Shown here: positions 17,625-26,954 of the stretch, one piece after another
How positions within the stretch are numbered: the first letter of the stretch is position 1
How the letters are laid out: each line of letters starts with the position of its first letter
NCBI RefSeq assembly: GCF_000938305.1
Contig: NZ_JYMT01000012.1
Span: 1-64,000 of the forward strand
Direction of reading: 5' to 3'
Origin: Bradyrhizobium sp. LTSP885
GTDB lineage: Bacteria; Pseudomonadota; Alphaproteobacteria; Rhizobiales; Xanthobacteraceae
DNA length: 64,000 nt
Translations under genes and position numbers: made by a program
The notes under the pieces: model-generated
Told to the model about the DNA's origin: nothing
Databases searched by the model: none
Seen by the model: the letters and a program-made list of their open reading frames with translations, nothing else

Positions 17625-19649
17625 ATGGTGCGGATCTACTGCGTGGTGGGCTGCCTGGCGGCATTTACGGCGGCCAAAGCGGCAAACGCTGCCGATTTGC
17701 CCAAGGCGGCGATCGGACCAGGCACGCCGTTCGATTGGTCAGGCTGGTACGTCGGGGGACATGTCGGTTACGCGGCAGGCCAATCCGACTGGTCGGCCGA
17801 TCCGGCCGGCGGAATCCCGTCGTCCGGCACCACCGTTCTCACCAACGGTTTTGACCTATTCAAAGGCTCCGGCAGTTTCTTCGGCGGATTTCAGGGTGGC
17901 GCCAATCTGACGTTGCCGTCCCGTGTCCTGCTGGGTTTTGAAACGGACGTCTCGTTTCCCAACCTGATTGCGGGCACAACGAGTACGGGCACCGTGAGTT
18001 ACGGCGACACCCAGCTCTATTCCGGCACGGTGCGCGGACGCCTCGGCTACGTCTTCGACAACAATTGGCTGGCATACGGAACGGGCGGATTTGCCTGGAG
18101 CTACGACCAACTGTCCCGCACGCAACTTGCCGGCGGCGTGCTGCCATCAGATACCAATGAAGGCGCCTTCCTGTGGCGGTTTGGCTGGGCCGCCGGCGCC
18201 GGTGTCGAAATTCCGGTTGCGCCGAACTGGAGCGCACGCGGCGAGTATCTCTACACCGGCTTCGGGAGAAACAGCCGAGCGTTCGCCGGCACACAAGAGC
18301 TATTCAATTCCGACATGTCGCTGCATCAGGTCAGGTTCGGCCTGAACTACAGGCTGTTTGGAGACGACGCGGTGACGAATCCGGCGCTCGTCACCAAGGT
18401 GCCCGCCGCGGCCACGGAAGATATCTGGGCCGTCCATGGCCAGACCACCTTCGTCAGACAATATGCGGCTCCGTTTCGTGCGCCCTACAGCGGCCCAAAC
18501 AGCCTTGCCGCCAACGCCGGGCGAGAGACCTGGGACGCCACCGCCTATGTCGGCCTGCGTCTGTGGAAAGGCGCCGAGGCCTGGTTCAATCCGGAGATCG
18601 ATCAGGGCTACGGCCTCAGCGGAACGCTCGGCGTCGCCGGCTTCACCAGCGGCGAAGCCTACAAGAAGGGTGCAGACTATCCCTACACACGCCTGCATCG
18701 CGCCTTCATCCGCCAGACCATCGATCTCGGCGGTGAAACCCAGACGGTGGACGCCGGAATCAATCAGTTCGCAGCCACCCAGACCGCCGACCGGCTGGTG
18801 TTCACGGTCGGAAAGTTCGGGGTCGGCGATGTCTTCGACACCAACAAATACGCGCACGATCCGCGCAGCGATTTCCTGAACTGGTCGATCATCGGCGCCG
18901 GCACTTTCGACTACGCCGCGGAAGCCTGGGGCTATTCGCTGGGCGGCGCCGTCGAGTGGTACCAGGGCGACTGGGCCTTCCGCGGCGGCCTGTTCGACAT
19001 GTCGATCGTGCCGAACAGCACCGATCTCGATCCGCAGTTCGGACAGTTCCAGTGGATCGGAGAGATCGAGCATCGCCACGAATTGTGGGGCCAGCCGGGC
19101 AAAATTGCAGTGACCGGTTTTCTGTCGCGCGGCCGGATGGGCACATTCCAGGATGCCCTCGCGCTTGCGGCGTCGACCGGCGATCCCATCAATATCAGCG
19201 CGGTGCGCGAATATCGCAGCCGCGGCGGGGTCAGCCTCAATGTCGAGCAGCAGATCGCCGATGGGGTCGGATTGTTCGGCCGCGCCGGCTGGGCCAATGG
19301 CGACGTCGAGCCCTATGAATTCACCGACATCGACCGCACCGTATCGGCGGGCCTTTCGGTGCAGGGCAAGCGATGGGGACGGCCCGACGATACGTTCGGA
19401 ATTGCCGGGGTCATCAACGGTATCAGCAAGGTCCACCAGGAGTATCTCAACGCCGGCGGCCTCGGTATCCTCGTCGGCGACGGTCAGCTTCCGCATCCGG
19501 GATCGGAACAAATCCTCGAGACCTATTACAGTTTCCCGGTGTCCTTTGCGCGGGTGACGCTCGACTATCAGCTCATCGTCAATCCCGGATACAACCGGGA
19601 TCGTGGACCGGTGTCGGTCTTCGCAACACGGTTGCACACACAGTTCTGA
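17625..19649 (+). CDS. two-domain outer-membrane protein: small beta-barrel fused to OprB-type carbohydrate porin
   Basis: 674-residue outer-membrane protein. A Sec signal (residues 1-22, cleavage after AANA) leads into an Omp25/porin_4-like eight-strand barrel (about 30-245: DWSGWYVGGHVGYAAG, RGRLGYVFDNNWLAYGTGGF, ending in VRFGLNYRLF). A second region (about 265-674) has carbohydrate-porin (OprB) features: WNPEI-like FNPEIDQGYGLSGTLGVAGF, RLHRAFIRQTIDLGG, and a terminal ...ARVTLDYQLIVNPGYNRDRG closing in Phe. The start at 17625 has GGGGCG upstream; ATG 17613 is an alternative. Two barrels in one chain is notable, though such fusions exist in Bradyrhizobium from memory. It presumably allows diffusion of a sugar or other solute. 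Confidence 0.85.
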   Translation: MVRIYCVVGCLAAFTAAKAANAADLPKAAIGPGTPFDWSGWYVGGHVGYAAGQSDWSADPAGGIPSSGTTVLTNGFDLFKGSGSFFGGFQGGANLTLPSRVLLGFETDVSFPNLIAGTTSTGTVSYGDTQLYSGTVRGRLGYVFDNNWLAYGTGGFAWSYDQLSRTQLAGGVLPSDTNEGAFLWRFGWAAGAGVEIPVAPNWSARGEYLYTGFGRNSRAFAGTQELFNSDMSLHQVRFGLNYRLFGDDAVTNPALVTKVPAAATEDIWAVHGQTTFVRQYAAPFRAPYSGPNSLAANAGRETWDATAYVGLRLWKGAEAWFNPEIDQGYGLSGTLGVAGFTSGEAYKKGADYPYTRLHRAFIRQTIDLGGETQTVDAGINQFAATQTADRLVFTVGKFGVGDVFDTNKYAHDPRSDFLNWSIIGAGTFDYAAEAWGYSLGGAVEWYQGDWAFRGGLFDMSIVPNSTDLDPQFGQFQWIGEIEHRHELWGQPGKIAVTGFLSRGRMGTFQDALALAASTGDPINISAVREYRSRGGVSLNVEQQIADGVGLFGRAGWANGDVEPYEFTDIDRTVSAGLSVQGKRWGRPDDTFGIAGVINGISKVHQEYLNAGGLGILVGDGQLPHPGSEQILETYYSFPVSFARVTLDYQLIVNPGYNRDRGPVSVFATRLHTQF

Positions 19650-19721
19650 GCCCGGCATGGCGGACGCCCCCTCCCCGGATTCGACGTCACGGTCTGAGGC
19701 TTGTCCGCCCGCGGCGTTCCC

Positions 19722-19904
19722 TCAATGAGGGATCGGGTGCAGCGTTGCCAGTTGGTCGATCGACAATCCCGCTTCTCGATCCGTCAGCGGGAAGCGGACA
19801 ATCACGTCCTGTCGGGCGAGCTGCCCCCACAGCGCGTCCGACGACCATTTCTGCGGTTCAGGTCCGCGGAGCCCTTCGACCCAGATGAAATACCATTCCG
19901 CCAT
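19722..19904 (-). CDS. small hypothetical protein
   Basis: 60-residue frame starting at the ATG at 19904: MAEWYFIWVEGLRG then LWGQLARQDVIVRFPLTDRE, with balanced amino-acid use and many aromatic residues. The composition is protein-like rather than antisense-like, but the ribosome binding site is weak (GGA only). It lies alone between the porin gene and the GNAT gene. I do not recognise it. Confidence 0.5.
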   Translation of the reverse strand: MAEWYFIWVEGLRGPEPQKWSSDALWGQLARQDVIVRFPLTDREAGLSIDQLATLHPIPH

Positions 19905-19982
19905 GACACGCGTCCGAAGACCACCACACCGGACAATTGGTGCTTCGCCGGCACATCCGCAACATCAGAGACCCGTGGGGAG

Positions 19983-20498
19983 TCACGCGCGCCCAACCAG
20001 ATCCTTCGCCATCAGGATATCGTCGTAGTAGCGGCCGTCGATCTTCAGCGCGTGCCGCTCCAGGCCGTACTCCACGAAGCCTGCGCTTTGGTAGAGTCGC
20101 AGCGCCGGGTCGTTGCCATCAACCACGATCAGCTGGACCAGTTCGACGGACTGTGCCGCCAGATCGAGCGCGGCACCAAGCAGCCGGCGGCCGGCGCCGA
20201 CGCGCCGCGCGGCCTGCCGCACATACATTCCCACAAGCGTGCCCTTGTGCTGGCGCTTCGGTCCGTCGGCCACGATCAATCCCACTATTCCGACAAGTTC
20301 GCCGCCGCGAAATGCCCCGAGCATCACCGTGCCGCCGTCGAGCCATCGCGCAAACCAACCGATGGGCTGGACGCTTTCAGTCTCGAACGCACTGCCGAAT
20401 GCCTCGGGACTCAATCGCAGCGCCTCGAGCCTGACATCGCGAAACACGGCGGCGTCTGCAACCGTCAGGCGCCGGATCTCGATCGAAGACGCGGTCAT
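19983..20498 (-). CDS. GNAT-family N-acetyltransferase
   Basis: 171-residue acetyl-CoA-dependent acetyltransferase. The GNAT fold is recognised from IEIRRLTVADAAVFRDVRLE at the N terminus, the acetyl-CoA pyrophosphate loop in QAARRVGAGRRLLGAAL (R/Q-x-x-G-x-A/G), and the LYQSAGFVEYG strand at the end. The ATG at 20498 is chosen because AAGGA lies upstream; the frame could extend to 20651 through the promoter and end of the upstream gene. It is the last gene of the leftward dehydrogenase run and may be co-transcribed. Substrate unknown. Confidence 0.85.
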   Translation of the reverse strand: MTASSIEIRRLTVADAAVFRDVRLEALRLSPEAFGSAFETESVQPIGWFARWLDGGTVMLGAFRGGELVGIVGLIVADGPKRQHKGTLVGMYVRQAARRVGAGRRLLGAALDLAAQSVELVQLIVVDGNDPALRLYQSAGFVEYGLERHALKIDGRYYDDILMAKDLVGRA

Positions 20499-20608
20499 TG
20501 GGTATCCTTCAGGCACGTTCAACTGGACAGGACGCATAATGCATCCCGGACACTTCGTCACTGATAAAGGATACGCTGCCCGCCGGCCGCTGGTGACTGC
20601 CGTATCAG

Positions 20609-21346
20609 CTACTTGATGAAGTAGTACGGATTCGGCACCTTGAAGCGGCATCCGGAATTATCGCCGTCGATGTCGCTCATCTGGTCGCCGATATTGACGA
20701 TGATTGTATAGCCCTCGCCCGTGACCTTGGCGCGTTCTTTCGTCTTGAACTCCTGCACGGTCCCATCGTCCCTGTCGGGACGGGTGTGGAGTTCGGTCCA
20801 AGCGAAACCGGCGTGGTCGAGATTGATCACAGTTGCGTCACGCTGCGAATCGCGACGCCCGGTAATGAAGATCACCGCGATCCGCTTGAACTTGGCCGCC
20901 TTGAACAAATCCTGCGCCGGCTTGAATGGCTCGGCCTGCGCCAGCGCGATCCACTTGTTGAAGCCGCAAGGCCCCGCGGGCAGCACATCGCAGGCACCGC
21001 CCGCAATGAATCCGAAATTATCCGCAGCTAAATTCGGCCAGTTGGTCAGCGACGTCTCGTCGATGTCGAACACGATCGCGGGCAACGGCGCCGGCCCCGA
21101 ATAGTTTTCGACGAACTTCTGAGCCAGGCCGAACACCGCTGCGATGTCGGCGAGGTAGAAGTTCTCGTGATAGTCGGTCAGCCGATCCTTGATCTTGTCG
21201 ATATTGAGCGGCGGCGGTGGAGCGTCCGGAATATGATTGGGTGGCATCACCGGGCAATCGTCCGCGGCGGCGCATGGCGAAATCGCCAGCATGCCGAGAA
21301 CGGCTGCAACGGCCAGCCGTTTGCGCCTGTTACCCCAACGCCTCAT
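20609..21346 (-). CDS. secreted HAD-superfamily acid phosphatase
   Basis: Exported phosphatase of 245 residues, in the class B/C acid phosphatase group (e.g. lipoprotein e(P4), periplasmic 5'-nucleotidases). The nucleophile motif FDIDETSLTNWP contains Asp94 and Asp96; the second HAD motif is FITGRRD, and the last acidic motif IGDQMSDIDGD is present. A signal peptide ends near residue 28 (SPCAAA-DD). The ATG at 21346 has GGAGG seven bases upstream. It follows the GMC dehydrogenase gene by 47 bp, so it is probably the fourth gene of the same operon. It would remove phosphate from periplasmic phosphomonoesters. Confidence 0.88.
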   Translation of the reverse strand: MRRWGNRRKRLAVAAVLGMLAISPCAAADDCPVMPPNHIPDAPPPPLNIDKIKDRLTDYHENFYLADIAAVFGLAQKFVENYSGPAPLPAIVFDIDETSLTNWPNLAADNFGFIAGGACDVLPAGPCGFNKWIALAQAEPFKPAQDLFKAAKFKRIAVIFITGRRDSQRDATVINLDHAGFAWTELHTRPDRDDGTVQEFKTKERAKVTGEGYTIIVNIGDQMSDIDGDNSGCRFKVPNPYYFIK

Positions 21347-21393
21347 GTCCGCCCTCCGGGTTGATCGAGCGACGCGAACAGCGGCGCGGTCCA

Positions 21394-23280
21394 TCACAAG
21401 ACCCGCTTGATCAGGTGGTCAGCCGTCCGCAGGCTCAGCGCCGCAATCGTCAGCGTCGGATTGGCAGTGGCACCCGTCGGGAACGTGCCGCTGCCGACGA
21501 GATAGAGATTCGCATGGTCCCATGACTGCTGCATGTCGTTGACGACAGAATGGCTCTTGTCGGCGCCCATCCGGTAGGTCCCCATGATGTGTCCCGCGCC
21601 GGTGTAGTTGAGCTTCACCGTCTCGCCGTCGACGACCTCGTCGAAACGCATCGGATTGTCGTCGCCGACATTGGTGAATTCGTTCTCCCTGATGATGCCC
21701 ATCTTGCTGAACATCAGCTTCTTCATACGGTACGATGCGACGATCCCCTTCTTGGTGTAGTCGGAGAGCGAATAGGAAACCTCCGGCCGCGGCAGGCCCA
21801 ATCCGTCGGTCAAGTTTTTGTGCAAGGTCACCTTGTTGCCGGGCTCCGGCGTCTGCTCGACCAGGAAACCGACGCGGAACTGACGGGTGAATATGTTGTT
21901 GAGTTTCGTCGCGAGTTCCTTGCCAAACAAGGCGTCCGCGGACGGGTTCGTTCCGGTCCTGTTCAAGCCGTTGACGAAGTCGACGGTGCTGATGTTGGGG
22001 TCGCCACCGACGACGAAGTTCCAGCCCTCATTGCCGATGTCGACGCGAAACGCGCCGCGCTCGCGCCGGAACGGTCCGTCGCAAAGGTCGCCGATTCCGG
22101 AGGTGATCAAGGGGCCGCGATAAGGATAAATCGGCTTAGGCACGAGGCCCCAGGAGACATAATAGGGATGGTCCATCAGATGCTGGCCGACCATGCCGCT
22201 GCTGTTGGCGATGCCCTTCCGGTCGCGGGACATCAAGAGCAGCCGCGCGGTCTCGATCGCGTTGGCGGCAATCACGAAGGCCTTGGCCCTCACCGACCCC
22301 GGCTTGGCCTCGCTCTTTGGTCCCCGCTCGTGCTGATAGCGGAGGAAGTTGATCTGCGTGATGCGTCCGTTCTCGCCGACCACGATGTCGTTCGCCACCG
22401 TGCGATCCATCATCTTGACGAAACCGGTGCTCAGCGCATCGTTCAGCGACACCGTGGGATCATATTTGGCCTGGATCGGGCAAATCGGAATGCAGTTGGT
22501 GTTGCCGGCGCAGGCGCGGCGGTTGCGATAAGGCTCCGAATTGCGCGCCGCCGGCAAGCTGCGGACGGGGATATTCGCGACCGGCTTGCCCATGCCGAGA
22601 AACCCGGTCTCCGCGTCGGTCAGGGGCGTGCCGTTCAGCGAAGCGTCGACATATTGGTCGACCATCGATTGCGGGATCGGCTGCATCGGGTAGTCCTTGC
22701 CGATCTTGATGCCGAGATATTCCTGATCGGCGACAGCGCCGGACACCCCGATCTCCGCCTCTGCGGCATCGTACCAGCATGCGAGGTCCTGATAGCCGAT
22801 CGGCCAGTCGACGAACTGACCATAGGCCGACCGCATCCTGAAATCGTTTGGCACAAATCGCAGACTGGTGCCGAGCCAGTGCTGAGTGCCGCCGGCGACG
22901 CGGTCATAGGTGCTGGCGAACGGCGTTTTGCCGACCTGAACGAGATAGCTCGTTTTCGGATCGGTCCAGTCGCCGAACTTGCCCTTGGCGCCGAGACTCA
23001 GCACCGTGGGACGGCCGGCGTTGACGGTTGCCGGATCGATCAGTCCTTTGTCGTCAAAAATCTCAGGTGTGTACGGGCTCTCCGGCACCTTCGCAGATGC
23101 CTTGTAGAAGCGCGTCATGTAGTCGTTGATGTTGGTCGGAATGCGGGCGCCGGCTTCCAGGATCAGCACCTGCTTCCTCGCCTTGCCAAGCTCGTTGGCG
23201 ATCAGCGCGCCGGCAAACCCCGACCCGACGATGACGACGTCCCAAACCTTGTCTGCATCGTGAGCTGTTGCGTCGACCAT
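21394..23280 (-). CDS. GMC oxidoreductase, large subunit of FAD-dependent sugar/polyol dehydrogenase with Fe-S motif
   Basis: Periplasmic, membrane-associated FAD dehydrogenase of 628 residues. The dinucleotide fold IVGSGFAGALIANELG is at residues 17-32. A C-terminal GMC motif follows: HIMGTYRMGADKSHS and TGATANPTLTIAALS carry the catalytic His/Asn. RACAGNTNCIPICP (Cys257, Cys263, Cys267) matches the [3Fe-4S] motif of bacterial FAD-glucose, gluconate and sorbitol dehydrogenases, and would pass electrons from FAD to a cytochrome. There is no own signal peptide, as in that family, where the TAT-targeted small subunit carries it out. The small-subunit and cytochrome genes lie directly upstream on the same strand, giving the normal three-part complex. 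Confidence 0.92.
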   Translation of the reverse strand: MVDATAHDADKVWDVVIVGSGFAGALIANELGKARKQVLILEAGARIPTNINDYMTRFYKASAKVPESPYTPEIFDDKGLIDPATVNAGRPTVLSLGAKGKFGDWTDPKTSYLVQVGKTPFASTYDRVAGGTQHWLGTSLRFVPNDFRMRSAYGQFVDWPIGYQDLACWYDAAEAEIGVSGAVADQEYLGIKIGKDYPMQPIPQSMVDQYVDASLNGTPLTDAETGFLGMGKPVANIPVRSLPAARNSEPYRNRRACAGNTNCIPICPIQAKYDPTVSLNDALSTGFVKMMDRTVANDIVVGENGRITQINFLRYQHERGPKSEAKPGSVRAKAFVIAANAIETARLLLMSRDRKGIANSSGMVGQHLMDHPYYVSWGLVPKPIYPYRGPLITSGIGDLCDGPFRRERGAFRVDIGNEGWNFVVGGDPNISTVDFVNGLNRTGTNPSADALFGKELATKLNNIFTRQFRVGFLVEQTPEPGNKVTLHKNLTDGLGLPRPEVSYSLSDYTKKGIVASYRMKKLMFSKMGIIRENEFTNVGDDNPMRFDEVVDGETVKLNYTGAGHIMGTYRMGADKSHSVVNDMQQSWDHANLYLVGSGTFPTGATANPTLTIAALSLRTADHLIKRVL

Positions 23281-23307
23281 GAGCGCGCCTCCTGGACATC
23301 AAAGCCA

Positions 23308-24009
23308 TTAACCGACGAAGTCGCCGAGATCCCTGGGGGGATGCGACCAGTAGCCGAACTGAAAGCGGCTAAAGCCCATCGGATGCGCCTGGGCCACGTA
23401 CAGCGCCCAGCCCTGCGTGTAGGCCGCCGGCGAGATGACGCTGAAATTGGGCTCGGCGCCGCCGGGATCCCGGCTGGTGGTCTGCAGATCGTCCGGCGCG
23501 AACCAGGCCCCGAGGTACCACATCAGCACGATGCTGCGCGCAAGGTATTTGGTGTCGTCGCTGGTGGAAACCTTCTGGATGATCGCAGCGTCGCGGTCGG
23601 ATGCGCCGATACTGTCCTTGGCGATCTGCAGCAGTTTCGGAAACGCCTTGCGATTGTCATGACCCGGGTCCGAGACCCATCTGAAATAGGTCTGCTTGAT
23701 GCTGACAGGATCCGAGCCCTCATTCATCTTTAGCGGATCGGTCGGTTGCGGCTGCGGCGGTGGATCGGCGAAACCGGGCGCGAGCTTGTCTCCGGCAATT
23801 CCGGTGAGCGCCGACGACAGATAGATGAAGGCGACCATGTCGTCCGGCATGATCGCAGCCGGCGCCTGCGCTGCGGCGGGAAGCTCCATCCCCACAACGC
23901 CCGCGGCCACCGTGGTCGCCGCCACACCGGCTAGCACCGTGCGCCGGGTCAGTTCGCCGCCGTGCTCGGCGTGATGACCGTCCTGCGGAAGATGCGGATG
24001 CTCGCTCAT
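23308..24009 (-). CDS. TAT-exported small subunit of FAD-dependent dehydrogenase (FAD-SLDH family)
   Basis: 233-residue partner of the GMC subunit. The N terminus holds a twin-arginine signal (TRRTVLAGVAATTVAAGVVG, Arg22-Arg23), followed by AFIYLSSALTGIAGDKLAPG, which is the recognisable FAD-SLDH (sorbitol dehydrogenase small subunit) segment; in this family it serves as hitch-hiker partner and chaperone for the FAD subunit. The start at 24009 follows GGGA; an upstream start at 24066 would delay the twin arginines. It is 27 bp from the GMC gene, so the two are translationally close. Substrate (gluconate, sorbitol, glucose) is not resolved. Confidence 0.87.
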   Translation of the reverse strand: MSEHPHLPQDGHHAEHGGELTRRTVLAGVAATTVAAGVVGMELPAAAQAPAAIMPDDMVAFIYLSSALTGIAGDKLAPGFADPPPQPQPTDPLKMNEGSDPVSIKQTYFRWVSDPGHDNRKAFPKLLQIAKDSIGASDRDAAIIQKVSTSDDTKYLARSIVLMWYLGAWFAPDDLQTTSRDPGGAEPNFSVISPAAYTQGWALYVAQAHPMGFSRFQFGYWSHPPRDLGDFVG

Positions 24010-24070
24010 GACAGAAGTTTCCCGTTGTTCGAAGTGGGGCATGGAAGCCGCACGCCTTGCCGGCACCCGC

Positions 24071-25561
24071 TCATTGCGCCTTCTCTAGCGTGAACGTGAA
24101 ATCGGACTGATTGAAACCCTTGATATCTTTTGGATCGATGGGGCGTGCGTGCTGGAAACTCACCGCGTTGCCGTGACAAGCCATGCAGCTTGACGACGCC
24201 AGCGGCACCCTGCCCTGACTGAAGGTCTCCAGTGTCGAATTGGCAAGATAAGTCGGCGCCGGCGCACCGAGCGGATCGACCTTGCTGTCGAACTCGCTTG
24301 GCCATTGCGTGGCGAGCAGCATGTAGTTCTCCCAGACCGTTCCCTTGAGGATCGCGCGGAACGATGTGTTGAACTGCTCGACTTCCTTGAGGACGGGTGC
24401 TGGAAGCATGGTCTTCCTGACCACCTGGCTTCGGAACGCGGTCGAAAACTTCAGCGACACTGACGGATCCCAGGGCTTGGGCGGTGTCGCGTTATCGGCA
24501 CAGCCGACGCATTTGGCGCTGAAGAAATTGTAACGCTTCAGGAGATTTCCGCTCTTGATCTCGGTCTCGTCCGGCACGTTGCTGACATGCTCGAAGGAGG
24601 TCCATACCCATTGCGGCGCAAAGTTCGTCTTGTGTCCAACGTGGAAACCAACCAAGCCAAGCTTCTTCTCGACACAGGCCGGCCCCTCCTTGGTGGCCGG
24701 CGGGCCGGGGAAATAGATCAGTGCATCGGAGGTGTGAAACTGGCTGATGATGTCTTTGTTCTTCACCGGGTCGAGGATGCGGTAGGAGACCTTGAGCATG
24801 ATCGCGCCCATCTGCCCGGGAACGGCTTTGCCGTCCTTGGTGGTGGGGTTGCTACCGTGCGGAAACTCGACTCCCTCATTGAACGCCTGCTGGCCCTTCT
24901 TGCTGTAGAGACCTTTGCTCTGGACATAGGAGAACATCGGCCTGTTCATCAGAATGTCGAACAGCGCGTAATTGCCGTCCTGATCGATCAGCGGTCCTGT
25001 CTTGAAGGGTTGGTTGAACGCCTCCTCGCCGAGCTGGAAGATAAATTTCTGTCCCTCCGGCTTGTCCAGCGGCTTGCATGCGTCGGGCACTATGCGCGTG
25101 CCCCAATCCGGCCGCATGCCGTCCTTGAGCATGACATTGGCAAGCGGCCGGTAGTTCTGCAGGTCCTCCCATATTGTCTTCGCATCGCCGCCCGGCATGG
25201 TACCTTTGCCAATCGTCGTCATGCCGTCGGCCGGAGAGTTCATGGCGATGAACGTCAGCCAGGAATAGAAATCGAAACCGCGCTGGCGATTGGCGAGCGA
25301 ATTGTTCCCGAACAGACCCGTGATGTTGACCACCTGCTGGCACGGCTGGCCGGACGTCAGAAGGGCTGAGGTGATCGGGGTTGGCGTGGCCGATCCCCTG
25401 GGCGTCGTATCGGGCGTGACGTTGCAATTCGCGACCGGTGGATTGATCTCGTCGAGAGAAGGCGGGGCGCCTTGCGCTATTGCCGACCGAGCGAGTCCGG
25501 CAGCAGCGACAACCACAAGCAAGCCCGGCACGCCGACGGAGATGAAATATCCACTTCGCAT
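24071..25561 (-). CDS. periplasmic c-type cytochrome-like protein of the dehydrogenase operon
   Basis: 496-residue exported protein, starting at the ATG at 25561 with GGAGGAAAC upstream. A Sec signal covers residues 1-30. There is one canonical haem site, CMACH (Cys459-Cys462-His463), and one degenerate CVGCAD earlier that lacks the haem His. The body (about 60-440) carries no repeated haem motifs. The usual third subunit of FAD-sugar dehydrogenases has three CxxCH motifs, so this is not that standard protein. Its place at the head of the operon still suggests it accepts electrons from the FAD subunit. The closest alternative is a monohaem cytochrome with a large substrate-binding domain. Confidence 0.75.
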   Translation of the reverse strand: MRSGYFISVGVPGLLVVVAAAGLARSAIAQGAPPSLDEINPPVANCNVTPDTTPRGSATPTPITSALLTSGQPCQQVVNITGLFGNNSLANRQRGFDFYSWLTFIAMNSPADGMTTIGKGTMPGGDAKTIWEDLQNYRPLANVMLKDGMRPDWGTRIVPDACKPLDKPEGQKFIFQLGEEAFNQPFKTGPLIDQDGNYALFDILMNRPMFSYVQSKGLYSKKGQQAFNEGVEFPHGSNPTTKDGKAVPGQMGAIMLKVSYRILDPVKNKDIISQFHTSDALIYFPGPPATKEGPACVEKKLGLVGFHVGHKTNFAPQWVWTSFEHVSNVPDETEIKSGNLLKRYNFFSAKCVGCADNATPPKPWDPSVSLKFSTAFRSQVVRKTMLPAPVLKEVEQFNTSFRAILKGTVWENYMLLATQWPSEFDSKVDPLGAPAPTYLANSTLETFSQGRVPLASSSCMACHGNAVSFQHARPIDPKDIKGFNQSDFTFTLEKAQ

Positions 25562-26118
25562 CGCCGTTTCCTCCAGAAGCGGTCCCGACACCTTGCAACA
25601 ACGTCTCGGTATCGAAACTCGAGCGGGACGCAAAAATTCTTGTCGTCCACCCTTGGGAAAATCGCAATCGACAGGCTCAGACGATGACTTCAACCGTATC
25701 GTAGGGTTCGAGAACCTGATCCTTGGGATTCTGCGAAGTGCCATGTTCGGCCTCCGCTCGTGAAATGAATGGCGGATCGCCAGTCAGAAATGTGCTCGCA
25801 AAAAACCAACTAACGGAAAATGTTCAAATGCGGACCAATGCGCGGATAATTGCACGTCGTTCGCAGGAATGCAACCAGAGGTTTTTCCGCTGAATCGCGT
25901 GGCGGCGCCGACGAGCTGTTGCTCAGCGCAGCAGCACGCCGCACAGGATCATACACTAAAGTGATCCGCCAAGCCTCTGAACGGGAACGATTTTGCCGCC
26001 GAAGCCGGCGACGATCGCAATTCAGCCCGGACATACCGTATGGCGCGAAACCTGAAGAGGGCAGCATGGCTGCCGGCCTAATCGACGATCTTTGCGCGCG
26101 CGGTGGGGTACCCTTCCG
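25562..26118. other. intergenic region without gene
   Basis: About 560 bases. It holds the promoter of the dehydrogenase operon and a short inverted repeat, GGATCA (25948-25953) and TGATCC (25964-25969). AT-rich spots appear around 25790-25830. Frames of 60-110 codons occur on both strands but lack ribosome binding sites and coherent composition; I see no RNA gene. Confidence 0.5.
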
Positions 26119-26895
26119 TTACCAGCAGGTGTATCCGCCATCGACCAGGAGAATGGATCCCGTCACATAGCTCGTGGCGTCGCTGGCGAGGAACAGCATC
26201 GTGTAGGCGATTTCGGAAGGCTCGGCGAAACGACGCATCGGCGTCATCTCTTCCCACTGCTTCACCCATTCCGATGTGCTGAGACCGCGTTTCGTCATCT
26301 CCGTCAAAACGTAGCCCGGCGCAACCGCGTTGACGCGGATGTTGCGCGGCGCGAGCTCCACGGCGAGCGACTTCACCATCTGATGAACGGCCGCCTTGCT
26401 TGTGTTGTAGTGGGCCTGCGGCTGGGGCTTGTCGACGATGACCCCGGAGTTCGAGCCGATCGCGACGATGCTGCCGCCGCCATGGCGCGCCATCTGCCTG
26501 CCGAATGCCTGAGCCGCGAAGAACTGCCCGTTCACGTTGACGTCAATCACGTTCCGCCATTCCTCGGCGGGAATCTCGAGAACGGGCGTGTTGGGGTTGA
26601 TGCCGATGCAATTGAAGAGAACCTGAACGCGTCCGAAATCCGCTTCGACCGCTGTCGCCGCCTCCTCGACGTTGCGCGGCTGCCGCAAATCGGCCCTGTA
26701 GAACCGGACCTTGCGGCCCGACGATGCCGCAAGCCGCTGAGCGGCATCGGCACCGGCCTCTTCCAGGATATCAATGATCGCGACATCAGCCCCGACGGAC
26801 GCACTGAGTTCGGCGACGGCATAGCCGATGCCGCGAGCTCCGCCGGTCACGACAACGGTTTTGCCATCGAGCTTGAATCTGTCGATCGCCGTCAT
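26119..26895 (-). CDS. SDR-family oxidoreductase
   Basis: 258-residue short-chain dehydrogenase: TGGARGIG (17-24), catalytic Tyr163-x3-Lys167 in HYNTSKAAV, Ser near 148, and a long substrate-binding end (SYVTGSILLVDGG). The usual NNAG motif is replaced by NCIG (95-98), a modest deviation. It sits downstream of an ABC transport ATPase gene on the same strand and so may act on an imported sugar or polyol. The start is the ATG at 26895. Substrate cannot be predicted. Confidence 0.88.
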   Translation of the reverse strand: MTAIDRFKLDGKTVVVTGGARGIGYAVAELSASVGADVAIIDILEEAGADAAQRLAASSGRKVRFYRADLRQPRNVEEAATAVEADFGRVQVLFNCIGINPNTPVLEIPAEEWRNVIDVNVNGQFFAAQAFGRQMARHGGGSIVAIGSNSGVIVDKPQPQAHYNTSKAAVHQMVKSLAVELAPRNIRVNAVAPGYVLTEMTKRGLSTSEWVKQWEEMTPMRRFAEPSEIAYTMLFLASDATSYVTGSILLVDGGYTCW

Positions 26896-26954
26896 AATCT
26901 TCTCCGATGAAGATAGCTCAAGGTGGATTGCACGAATGTTTAGCGATCTGATCG

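Noticed and set aside
18300..19658. 452-codon frame opposite the porin gene
   Set aside because: Antisense to a clear signal-peptide-bearing barrel protein; no motifs or start signal.
21550..23733. 727-codon frame opposite the GMC dehydrogenase
   Set aside because: Shadow frame produced by high GC content; the minus strand encodes FAD and Fe-S motifs.
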